Assembly: GCA_008081045.1 (NCBI GenBank)
Contig: VMDC01000041.1
Coordinates: 1-46,400, forward strand
DNA length: 46,400 bases
Direction: 5' to 3'
Source: Gammaproteobacteria bacterium
Lineage (GTDB): Bacteria > Pseudomonadota > Gammaproteobacteria > Pseudomonadales > Pseudohongiellaceae
Shown here one piece after another: positions 8,911 through 16,341 of this stretch (positions are counted from its first letter, which is position 1; every line of letters begins with the position of its first letter). Position numbers and translations under genes: made by a program. Below the pieces are notes generated by a model. That model worked only from the letters and a program-made list of their open reading frames with translations, did not search any database and was not told the origin of the DNA.

Positions 8911-10374
8911 ATGTTGGATGTAAAAGGACATGCCGTTCCACAAGGCCATTATATCAACGGCAGCTGGATTGACGGAGACGGCAGCTATGCAGTCTTTTCA
9001 CCCATAAACGGCGAGATACTCGGTGAGATGCCAGCGGGCACAGAGGCGGAGGTTCAGGCGGCAGTCGCCAGCGCACACTCTGCCTTTCCTGCCTGGGCTG
9101 CACTGGGTGCCGAAGGCAGATTGCCCATCCTGAAACGTTTCGCCGAGGAAATTGGCAAACGCGCAGAAGCGTTGTGCGAAGTCGAATCAGCTGACGCTGG
9201 CATTCTGCTCTCACGACTGCAGCACGGCATTATTCCCCGTTCCATGCTCAACATTACCTGGTTCGCAGAAGCAGCACTCACACTGCAGGACCGGATCATC
9301 GAAACAGCCCAGGCAAACCATTATGTGCGACATGACCCGGCCGGGGTGTGCGCGATAATAACACCCTGGAACGCACCGCTGATGCTCACGACCTGGAAAC
9401 TTGGGCCTGCTCTGGCCTCCGGCAATACCTGCGTCATAAAACCGCCGGAATGGGCGCCCCTTTCCAGCGCGCTACTCATGGAAGCTGCTGATGCGGCAGA
9501 GTTGCCGCCCGGCGTGCTCAATATGGTACACGGTGAAGGACGTCCAACCGGAGCTGCCCTGATCTCGGACCCGCGGCTTGCCAGAATTTCATTCACCGGA
9601 TCCGTACCGACAGCCAGAGAAATCGCAGCGGAAGCCGCGCGCAATCTGGTGCCGTGCAGCCTGGAATTGGGCGGCAAGTCGCCCTTTATCGTGCTTGAAG
9701 ATGCGGATCTGGAGCTGGCTGCACGCACTGGCGCCCTGATGTACCGTAACGCTACTCAGGTGTGTCTTGCCGGCACGCGCTTTCTCATTCACGAAAAAGT
9801 TCGCGCTGAATTCACCGAGAAAATGGCCAAGCACGTTGCCTCTCTTAAGGTCGGGGATCCGCAGCTGCCCGACACCGAGGTCGGCCCGCTGATCCATCCC
9901 CGTCAGCTGAAAAAAGTCGAAGCCTTCGTGCAGCGCGCCATACTGGCGGGTGCCGACGTGCTCTGGGGGGGCGCAGGCCATCAGGCAGGCGACCTCTACT
10001 TTCAGCCGACCATGCTGAGCAATGTCAGTCAGGATGCTGAAATTGTGCAGGAAGAAGTCTTCGGCCCCGTGCTGGTCATGCAATCATTTGCTTCAGATGC
10101 CCAAGCTATCGCGCTGGCGAATGACAGCGTCTATGGTCTCGGTGGCGTCTGCTTTGGCGAAGAGCACCATGCACAAGCAGTTTCGAATCAGGTTAAAACA
10201 GGGTTCATCTGGATTAACTCATTTGGCATTCGCGACCTGGCAGCGCCCTTTGGCGGCTGCAAGCAATCAGGTATCGGTCGTGAAGGAGGCGAATGGAGTT
10301 TTGAATTCTTCTGTGATGTGAAAGACGTCATTGTACCCAAGAAACCGTTCGTTCCGAGCTTTGCCCAGCGCTAG
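8911..10374 (+). CDS. hpaE: aldehyde dehydrogenase, probably 5-carboxymethyl-2-hydroxymuconate semialdehyde dehydrogenase
   Basis: This 487-residue NAD(P)-dependent aldehyde dehydrogenase has ITPWNAPL, the FTGSVPTAREI nucleotide loop, LELGGKSP with the general-base Glu, and the nucleophile Cys285 in ATQVCLAGTR. The C-terminal FGGCKQSGIGREGG is also typical. Family membership is certain. The HpaE assignment rests on length and on the extradiol dioxygenase gene 12 bases downstream: HpaE oxidises the ring-cleavage product semialdehyde to the dicarboxylate. Other ALDHs of aromatic pathways look alike, so the symbol is contextual. It is probably in one operon from the sulfatase to the reductase at 13179. 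Confidence 0.8.
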   Translation: MLDVKGHAVPQGHYINGSWIDGDGSYAVFSPINGEILGEMPAGTEAEVQAAVASAHSAFPAWAALGAEGRLPILKRFAEEIGKRAEALCEVESADAGILLSRLQHGIIPRSMLNITWFAEAALTLQDRIIETAQANHYVRHDPAGVCAIITPWNAPLMLTTWKLGPALASGNTCVIKPPEWAPLSSALLMEAADAAELPPGVLNMVHGEGRPTGAALISDPRLARISFTGSVPTAREIAAEAARNLVPCSLELGGKSPFIVLEDADLELAARTGALMYRNATQVCLAGTRFLIHEKVRAEFTEKMAKHVASLKVGDPQLPDTEVGPLIHPRQLKKVEAFVQRAILAGADVLWGGAGHQAGDLYFQPTMLSNVSQDAEIVQEEVFGPVLVMQSFASDAQAIALANDSVYGLGGVCFGEEHHAQAVSNQVKTGFIWINSFGIRDLAAPFGGCKQSGIGREGGEWSFEFFCDVKDVIVPKKPFVPSFAQR

Positions 10375-10385
10375 GAGGATCGCTC

Positions 10386-11264
10386 GTGTCGCAAGGAGAA
10401 ATTGTTGGAGCCGCGATTGTTTCGCACCATCCCGGTCTGTTTCAGACAGAGGAGTTCCGCATTGCCGCCGGAGACGGGCGTGATTCGGATCTGATTGCCG
10501 GGTTCAGGCGGCTCAGAGAAAAAATCGATGTCAGTGGTGCTGAAACTCTCGTCCTGTTTGATACGCACTGGTTTACTACAGGCTGCCATCTGGTGGACGC
10601 CGGTGCGCACTATGAAGGGGTTTTCATTTCGGACGAAATGCCCTGGTACTTGCATGGCCAGAAGTACCGTTATGACGGTGATCCGGTACTCGCACACATC
10701 TGCGCAGAGGTGGCTTCAGAACGGGAAGTGGTTGCGCGCGCCATTGACGAGCCGACTTTACCGCGCCACTACGCAACCATTAACGTCGTTAATGCCTTGG
10801 TTCGCGCGGAGCAGGTCATGTCGGTGGGCTCGTGCCAGACCGCTGCGACTGAAAATTATCTCGAAATGGGGGCGGTCATTGGCGAAGCCATAAAACGCAG
10901 CGGCCGCAAGGTGGTCCTGCTCGCGTCAGGCGCCCTGAGTCACAAGTTCCGCAACATCAATGCGGTACCGCCACACCCGAGAATCTACCATCCTGACAAC
11001 GTTTCCTCCGATTTCAACCGGGAAAGCGACTACCGGGCTATAGCCCTGCTTGAGCAGGGCAGGCACAAAGACATTCTCAGGCAGTTCGACCAGGAATACC
11101 GGCGACTCCCCTGGGAGGCCTGGGGCGCCCATTATCTGCAGATGATCGGCGCTCTAGGAGGTTCTGACTGCACCGCCAAAGGCACAGCCCTGTCAGAATA
11201 TGAGAATGCCCACGGAACCGGTAACATTCATATCTGGTTCGACGTGTCACAGCGCGATTCGTAA
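10386..11264 (+). CDS. hpaD: 3,4-dihydroxyphenylacetate (homoprotocatechuate) 2,3-dioxygenase
   Basis: This 292-residue protein matches the class III extradiol (LigB-like) HpaD/HpcB enzymes. Shared patterns are SHHPGLF (His14, His15), LVLFDTHWF (His61), HYEGVF, EMPWYLH and VVLLASGALSHKF. Non-haem iron bound by two His and one acid would open the homoprotocatechuate ring. The start is GTG at 10386, supported by AGGAGG at 10373-10378, which overlaps the stop of the preceding gene. Tight packing with the ALDH and FAH-family genes supports the pathway role. It is clearly unlike the class I vicinal oxygen chelate form found in some Gram-positive bacteria. Confidence 0.9.
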   Translation: MSQGEIVGAAIVSHHPGLFQTEEFRIAAGDGRDSDLIAGFRRLREKIDVSGAETLVLFDTHWFTTGCHLVDAGAHYEGVFISDEMPWYLHGQKYRYDGDPVLAHICAEVASEREVVARAIDEPTLPRHYATINVVNALVRAEQVMSVGSCQTAATENYLEMGAVIGEAIKRSGRKVVLLASGALSHKFRNINAVPPHPRIYHPDNVSSDFNRESDYRAIALLEQGRHKDILRQFDQEYRRLPWEAWGAHYLQMIGALGGSDCTAKGTALSEYENAHGTGNIHIWFDVSQRDS

Positions 11265-11278
11265 AGCAGGAGCACTCG

Positions 11279-12193
11279 ATGTCGGTATTGGATGGACCAC
11301 GCCTGGAAAAACGCCTGATCAGACTGCAGGGCCAGCCCGTGTGGGTGACTGCTTTGGATTCGGACACGCTACAGCTTGAAAACGGCACGGAAATCCCGGC
11401 AGAACAAGCAACTCATTTGGCGCCATGTCTGCCTACAAAGATACTCTGTCCCCACCTCACCTATCGGTCGCGGGGGATAGAATCCCGCAACAAACCGCAG
11501 CCTACGCCAGAGCCGACCTATTTTATGAAACCCATTACGGCGTTGAATCATCACCAAGGTGAAATTTTCAGGCCGGCAGACTGCCAGTATCTCAACTACG
11601 AAGGCGAGTTCGCCGCAATCATCGGCAGAGAAACCCGAGATATTACGCCCGAGGAAGCCTGGGATCACATTGCCGGCTTCGCTCCTGCGCTTGATATGGG
11701 TATTCACGACTTTCGCGACACCGATTCGGGCTCTATGCTGCGTGTCAAGGGAAGCGACGGCATGTGCCCGATCGGGCCAGGGATTGTTTCAGGTGTCGAC
11801 CCCAGGGAGCAGACACTGAGAACCTATCGTAATGGCGAGTTAGTCCAGGAAGCCAATATCGGAGAAGAACTGCTCTGGGGACCGGATTACATGATTGCAG
11901 ACCTTGCTCGTCACATCACCTTAATGCCGGGTGACATTGTGCTGACAGGCACCCCCTGCCATTCCCGTTCTCTGGAGATCGGTGACACCATCGAAGTTGA
12001 AATTACGAAACTGGGAAGGTTGTCCTGCACCGTCGCAAGCCGGCCGAGTCCGAGGGCGAAAGCAGGACATCAGCCCACCAACAGCGATGAAGTCAGGCGC
12101 GTAGCGCTGGGTAACGACGATCGAGTGCCAGACCGTTTCAAAGACAATTACCGGCGAGCATCAAGATCATTGCAGAAGGAAGAGACCTCATGA
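11279..12193 (+). CDS. hpaG: fumarylacetoacetate-hydrolase-family decarboxylase/isomerase (HpaG-like, one domain)
   Basis: The 304-residue product has an N-terminal extension (about 1-75) and then an FAH domain. Metal-site residues are Glu108 and Glu110 in NYEGEFAAIIGR, Asp139 in ALDMGIHDF and Lys157 in LRVKGSD; GDIVLTGTPCHS lies near the end. E. coli HpaG is two fused FAH domains that do decarboxylation and isomerisation. Here only one domain is present, so which step it does, or whether it does both, is unclear. About 50 residues of basic, low-complexity tail follow the domain. AGGAG precedes the ATG. The stop overlaps the next start (ATGA at 12190-12193), a sign of translational coupling. 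Confidence 0.82.
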   Translation: MSVLDGPRLEKRLIRLQGQPVWVTALDSDTLQLENGTEIPAEQATHLAPCLPTKILCPHLTYRSRGIESRNKPQPTPEPTYFMKPITALNHHQGEIFRPADCQYLNYEGEFAAIIGRETRDITPEEAWDHIAGFAPALDMGIHDFRDTDSGSMLRVKGSDGMCPIGPGIVSGVDPREQTLRTYRNGELVQEANIGEELLWGPDYMIADLARHITLMPGDIVLTGTPCHSRSLEIGDTIEVEITKLGRLSCTVASRPSPRAKAGHQPTNSDEVRRVALGNDDRVPDRFKDNYRRASRSLQKEETS

Positions 12194-13179
12194 AAATCGG
12201 AATTGTTGGCGCCGGGTCAATCGGACTCTGGCTGGCAGGTCGACTTGCCAGTGCCGGCAGCACCATTTCTGTGCTGGCCAGAGGCGAGACACTGAAGACC
12301 CTCGTCCAGTCCGGCGTGACAGTCATTACCGCAGAGGGAACGCGCAGCGCCGGGGTTTCTGCCAGTGACCGCCCGGCTGATTTTGAACATCAGGATCTGG
12401 TGATCTTTGCCGTCAAAGGACAGGACCTGCCAAACGCGGCTGAAGCCGCTCAGCCCATGATCGGTCCGTCTACCCTGCTGCTGCCGGCCATGAACGGAGT
12501 GCCCTGGTGGTTTTTGAAATCAGCCAAAGGCAACCTCGCAGCCCAACCCTTACGCTCAGTCGACCCCGATGGCAAGTGTGAAAAAGCGCTTCCCACAGAG
12601 CGGGTCATTGGCGGCGTGGTGCATGCTTCATGTTCCGTTGAGAGACCCGGCGTCGTGCGCCACGTGATGGGCAACGGCATCATCATCGGAGCCGCCGGTG
12701 GCCTTGGGGCGACAGCAGTTACCGGGGTGCAGAATGTTCTGGCGACTGCAGGATTTGACGCAAGCCACGCTGAGGATATCCGGTATGACATCTGGTACAA
12801 ACTGTGGGGCAACATGACCATGAATCCGATTTCAGCCTTGACCGGTGCCAGCTGTGATCTGATTCTGGATGATCCGGATGCGCGGGCGTTCGCTTCCGCC
12901 ATCATGGATGAGGCCGCCGCCGTTGGTGCGGCCATCGGCTGTCCGATTACGCAGTCCCCCGATGACAGACACGACATCACCCGACAGCTCGGTGCTTTCA
13001 AAACTTCCATGCTGCAGGATGCTGAAGCCGGACGCCCGCTGGAAATCGGAGCTTTACTGGAAGCACCTCGGGAGATCGCGCAGCTTGCCGGTATCGCGAC
13101 ACCTGCGCTGGATGACCTGCTCGGATTGATGCGGGTCTTCAGTGCAGCACGCACTGGCAGAACTGACGCGCAGGGCTGA
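12190..13179 (+). CDS. ketopantoate reductase family (ApbA/PanE-like) dehydrogenase
   Basis: This 329-residue protein begins MKIGIVGAGSIGLWLAG, an NAD(P) Rossmann loop, and has the ApbA/PanE active-site stretch YKLWGNMTMNPISALTG with Lys204, Asn208 and Asn212. Members reduce 2-oxo acids. Its ATG overlaps the hpaG-like stop by four bases, so it belongs to the aromatic operon and is unlikely to serve pantothenate synthesis. Pathway intermediates include 2-oxo acids, so it may recycle or divert one; this is inference. AAGGAAGAG lies before the start. It ends 28 bases from the convergent hpaI. Confidence 0.85.
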   Translation: MKIGIVGAGSIGLWLAGRLASAGSTISVLARGETLKTLVQSGVTVITAEGTRSAGVSASDRPADFEHQDLVIFAVKGQDLPNAAEAAQPMIGPSTLLLPAMNGVPWWFLKSAKGNLAAQPLRSVDPDGKCEKALPTERVIGGVVHASCSVERPGVVRHVMGNGIIIGAAGGLGATAVTGVQNVLATAGFDASHAEDIRYDIWYKLWGNMTMNPISALTGASCDLILDDPDARAFASAIMDEAAAVGAAIGCPITQSPDDRHDITRQLGAFKTSMLQDAEAGRPLEIGALLEAPREIAQLAGIATPALDDLLGLMRVFSAARTGRTDAQG

Positions 13180-13207
13180 CCCGATTGAGAAATCGCGGTG
13201 CGGCCGG

Positions 13208-13981
13208 TCAGCCTTTGAACCCGGCAAGCACCTGTTTGCCGCCGGCGATCAAAATGCCGGCATCTGATGTCACTCCCAGTAACCGAGCACCAGCGCGCTC
13301 ACAGCGCCTCAGAAATGCCTGATCGCCAGCAAACACCCCGCTCGACATGCCGGCCGCGGCCGCCTGCTCAATGCCTCTGATTACCGCTTCCTGAATTGCC
13401 TCGTCGGTCGACTTACCCAAGCTACCGAAAGAAGCGGCGATATCAGCCGGCCCGAAAAATACAGCATCAATCCCCGGTACCGACAGAATGTCAGAAAGGT
13501 TGGACAAACCGGTTTCAGTTTCGATTTGCACAATTACCCTGATCTCCGTGTTGGCCGAAGTCAGATACTCCCCGTTCAGGGACCAGCGCGACGCCCGGGC
13601 CAGGCCGGCCCCCACACCACGAATACCGGTCATCGGATAACGCGTGGCGCTGACAATGGCCTCCGCCTGTGCTGGATTGTCTACCATCGGAACTAACAAG
13701 TTACTGGCACCCATGTCGAGGTAGCGCTTGATCAGTGAGGCATCGTGATTCGGCAATCGCACGACGGGAATGGCAGAGTAAGCGGCCACTGCCTGCAGCT
13801 GCGCCAGGACAGAAGGTATGTCATTAGGCCCATGCTCAGCATCAATCAGAAGCCAGTCATAGCCGATGGCCGCAACCGCTTCCGCCACTAAAGGAGAAGC
13901 CAGAGTGAGCCAGGCGCCAATCAAGCTGGCCTGATCTGTAGCCGGAATCATGAGAGCCTTATTCAGGATCGGATTACTCAT
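13208..13981 (-). CDS. hpaI: 4-hydroxy-2-oxoheptanedioate aldolase (HpcH/HpaI family)
   Basis: The 257-residue class II pyruvate aldolase shows WLTLASPLVAEAVA, YDWLLIDAEHGPND with the catalytic His, IPVVRLPNHD, and DAVFFGPADIAASFG, which includes an acidic metal-ligand region. HpaI splits 4-hydroxy-2-oxoheptanedioate into pyruvate and succinate semialdehyde. Its ATG shares one base with the stop of hpaH, so the two are translationally coupled on the minus strand. It converges on the rest of the pathway genes. Related rhamnonate or 2-oxo-glucarate aldolases are less likely given the neighbours. Confidence 0.9.
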   Translation of the reverse strand: MSNPILNKALMIPATDQASLIGAWLTLASPLVAEAVAAIGYDWLLIDAEHGPNDIPSVLAQLQAVAAYSAIPVVRLPNHDASLIKRYLDMGASNLLVPMVDNPAQAEAIVSATRYPMTGIRGVGAGLARASRWSLNGEYLTSANTEIRVIVQIETETGLSNLSDILSVPGIDAVFFGPADIAASFGSLGKSTDEAIQEAVIRGIEQAAAAGMSSGVFAGDQAFLRRCERAGARLLGVTSDAGILIAGGKQVLAGFKG

Positions 13982-14787
13982 CAGTCGAAGCCAACACTTA
14001 TCACACCGAGCTCACCGTAATCGGCATAAAAAGTATCCCCGGCTCTGGCTGCCACAGGGCTGGTAAACGAACCGCTGAGCACCAGTGCCCCGGACTCCAG
14101 ACGCTCTCCGTGTGCGGCTATCTTATTGACCAACCAGGCGACGCCCTGAGCCGGATGTCCCAAGACAGCCGCCGCCACGCCAGAGTCTTCAATGACTTCG
14201 TTCCGGCTGAGGGTAGCACTGACCCGGGCCAGATCTACGGCGTCCGGACGAACCGGCCGGCCTCCCAGAATAACCGCTGCATTGGCGGCATTGTCAGAGA
14301 TCGTATCAAGCACCCTGCGTCGCTCGCCGGTGGCAGCGTCCTCTATTTCAATGCGGGCATCAATAAGCTCAAGGGCGGGGACAACCCAGTCAGTCGCGGA
14401 TAACACATCTGTGATACCGCAGCCGGGCCCTTCCAGAGGCGCGTTAAGATAAAACGCCAGCTCGGTCTCGAGTCTCGGCACAATATAGGCTGCGGTATCC
14501 AGCCGCGCGCCTGAATGCACAACCATGCTGTCGAGGAGCTGCCCGTAGTCGGGCTCGGAAATCCCCGCAGATCGCTGCATCGCGCGCGAAGTCAGGCCAA
14601 TTTTCCAACCAACCAGCTTTTGCCCGGACGCGATCTTCAGCGACACCCAGGCCCGCTGAATCGCATAGGCATCCGCGATGTCCATGTCTGGAAATTTCCG
14701 CGACACGTGGCCGATCTGGCGCTGATTGCGCTCTGCATGATCCAGCTGCTGTGCGACGGCTTCCGCCTCTGCCTGTGAAATAGCCAT
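13981..14787 (-). CDS. hpaH: 2-oxo-hept-4-ene-1,7-dioate hydratase
   Basis: From the ATG at 14787 the protein is 268 residues, almost exactly the length of E. coli HpaH. Matching stretches are SLKIASGQKLVGWKIGLTS, SEPDYGQLLDSMV, VVPALELIDARI, DTISDNAANA, VILGGRPV and GHPAQGVAWLVNKI. It is in the FAH-like hydratase family with MhpD. It hydrates the oxo-heptenedioate made after decarboxylation and isomerisation. The shorter start is preferred because AGGAG precedes it. The divergent spacer to the transporter is 200 bases. hpaI follows with a one-base overlap. Confidence 0.93.
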   Translation of the reverse strand: MAISQAEAEAVAQQLDHAERNQRQIGHVSRKFPDMDIADAYAIQRAWVSLKIASGQKLVGWKIGLTSRAMQRSAGISEPDYGQLLDSMVVHSGARLDTAAYIVPRLETELAFYLNAPLEGPGCGITDVLSATDWVVPALELIDARIEIEDAATGERRRVLDTISDNAANAAVILGGRPVRPDAVDLARVSATLSRNEVIEDSGVAAAVLGHPAQGVAWLVNKIAAHGERLESGALVLSGSFTSPVAARAGDTFYADYGELGVISVGFD

Positions 14788-14861
14788 AGTTGCACTCCTG
14801 CGCGGGATATCGCGTCCCCGCATCACCACGACGAAAAGTTGCCCAAATCTTCCGGCTAAAG

Positions 14862-14883
14862 CAAGCTGTTAATGTGTAGCTTG
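14862..14883. promoter_or_regulatory. candidate operator: inverted repeat CAAGCT-N10-AGCTTG
   Basis: CAAGCT at 14862-14867 and AGCTTG at 14878-14883 form a perfect six-base dyad with a ten-base spacer. It lies in the divergent spacer between hpaH and the transporter gene and overlaps the -35 element proposed for the transporter. That is a usual site for a dimeric regulator. The binding protein is not encoded in the window. Confidence 0.4.
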
Positions 14884-14909
14884 ACCCTGTTCTGCACCCA
14901 AATTAACAT
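14881..14909 (+). promoter_or_regulatory. candidate sigma-70 promoter for the transporter and succinate semialdehyde dehydrogenase genes
   Basis: TTGACC at 14881-14886 (five of six to consensus) and TAACAT at 14904-14909 (four of six) are 17 bases apart, 79 bases before the TTG start of the transporter gene. Seen by eye only. Confidence 0.4.
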
Positions 14910-14987
14910 CATCGCTACGTCGGCCCCTCTCTCTCCTGACAACAATAATCCAATAATAAGCGTCCACGCGCAGTACCAGTTCAGACT

Positions 14988-16238
14988 TTGAATAAACTCC
15001 ACTTTAAGCAGGCTATTGCCTCACTCGGTCCCGGCTTACTGTATGCGGCAGTCGCTGTTGGCGTCTCCCACCTGGTTCAGGCTACCCGGGCCGGCGCGGA
15101 TTACGGTCTTGCCATGGCCCTCATTGTGATCTTCGCCTGTCTGGTGAAATACCCGGGCCTGCGCTTCGGGGGTGAATATGCCGCTGCAACCGGCAAGAAC
15201 CTCGTGGTCAATTACCGCGAGCGCGGCCTGGTTATTTTCAGCCTGTTTTCTGTCAGTCAGCTGTTCAGCATGGTGTTTATTATCGCAGCGGTTGCCCTGT
15301 TTTCTTCCGGCCTGCTGCAGGTCGCACTGGGCTTTCAAACCGGCCCCGTGATGAGCGTATTCCTGATGCTGACGCTGGTTGCCATATTGTTAATGAGCGG
15401 GCACTACAAAGCGCTGGAGAGAGTCACCAAAACCATCGTCATCGGCTTTACTGTACTGACCACCCTCTGCATGTTGCTGGTGGTCGACCGGCTGGACTGG
15501 TCGTGGTCAGCGCTGGCTTTTCCCGCGTTCGATGCGCCCACTGTTCTTTTTATTGTTGCCCTGGTTGGTTTCATGCCGTCTCCGACTGATGCCTCTATCC
15601 TGCAGTCTCTTTGGACTGTGGCTCGGGCGGAGACTGACGGCCGTCTGGCGACAAAAGAAGAGTCGCGTTTCGACTTCAATGTAGGCTACCTCACCAGCTG
15701 CGTACTGGCCGTCTTTTTTCTTTTTCTGGGAACGGCGGTCTTGTTTGGCAGTGGCGTGGAAATGCCACCGGATAACGCCGGATTTGCAAGGCGTCTTCTC
15801 GAGGTTTATACCTCAATTATCGGCGACTGGAGCTATTCCATCATTGCGGTCACAGCGCTTTGCGTCATGCTCTCAACGGCACTCACTGTAACCGACGGGA
15901 TGACGCGCATGGCGCTGGCTATTGGCGCTGAATCGCTTCCGGGCGCATACTGGCAGACAAATCGACCTTACAATATTGTACTGATCATCCTGTGTCTTTC
16001 AGCCACGACAGTTATTTGGCTGCTGCTGCAGTCTTTTTCTGCGTTCATGGATATGACGTCGGTGATCGTTTTCATCATCGGCCCGTTTCTCGCGCTGCTT
16101 AATCATCAGGCGATCTACAGCGATGAAATCCCGGAAGAAAAACAGCCCGGGCAACTGATCCGCATCTGGAGCCTTGTCAGTATCATCAGCCTTTTCCTGC
16201 TGATGGCTATTTATCTGTATTACCGGCTCTTCGGATAA
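14988..16238 (+). CDS. Nramp-family-like membrane transporter lacking the canonical metal motifs
   Basis: This 416-residue protein has about eleven membrane helices and the Nramp fold opening SLGPGLLYAAVAVGVSHL. Canonical Nramp metal transporters have DPGN in helix 1 and MPH in helix 6. Here the aligned stretches are AAVAVGVSHL and MPSPTDASIL, so the usual Asp/Asn and Met/His metal ligands are missing. The substrate is therefore probably not Mn or Fe and is unknown. The start is TTG at 14988, with no good Shine-Dalgarno and no other plausible start. The position between hpaH and the succinate semialdehyde dehydrogenase gene suggests uptake of the aromatic substrate; that is inference. Confidence 0.8.
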   Translation: MNKLHFKQAIASLGPGLLYAAVAVGVSHLVQATRAGADYGLAMALIVIFACLVKYPGLRFGGEYAAATGKNLVVNYRERGLVIFSLFSVSQLFSMVFIIAAVALFSSGLLQVALGFQTGPVMSVFLMLTLVAILLMSGHYKALERVTKTIVIGFTVLTTLCMLLVVDRLDWSWSALAFPAFDAPTVLFIVALVGFMPSPTDASILQSLWTVARAETDGRLATKEESRFDFNVGYLTSCVLAVFFLFLGTAVLFGSGVEMPPDNAGFARRLLEVYTSIIGDWSYSIIAVTALCVMLSTALTVTDGMTRMALAIGAESLPGAYWQTNRPYNIVLIILCLSATTVIWLLLQSFSAFMDMTSVIVFIIGPFLALLNHQAIYSDEIPEEKQPGQLIRIWSLVSIISLFLLMAIYLYYRLFG

Positions 16239-16341
16239 GTCATGCAAACCAAAACCGCCACTTTCTGACCATGTCGCACCTCGACGTATGAGCTCCGGAC
16301 AGAGGCTCTGAAACACTGGCACGTTAATCAGGAAGCTCCAC

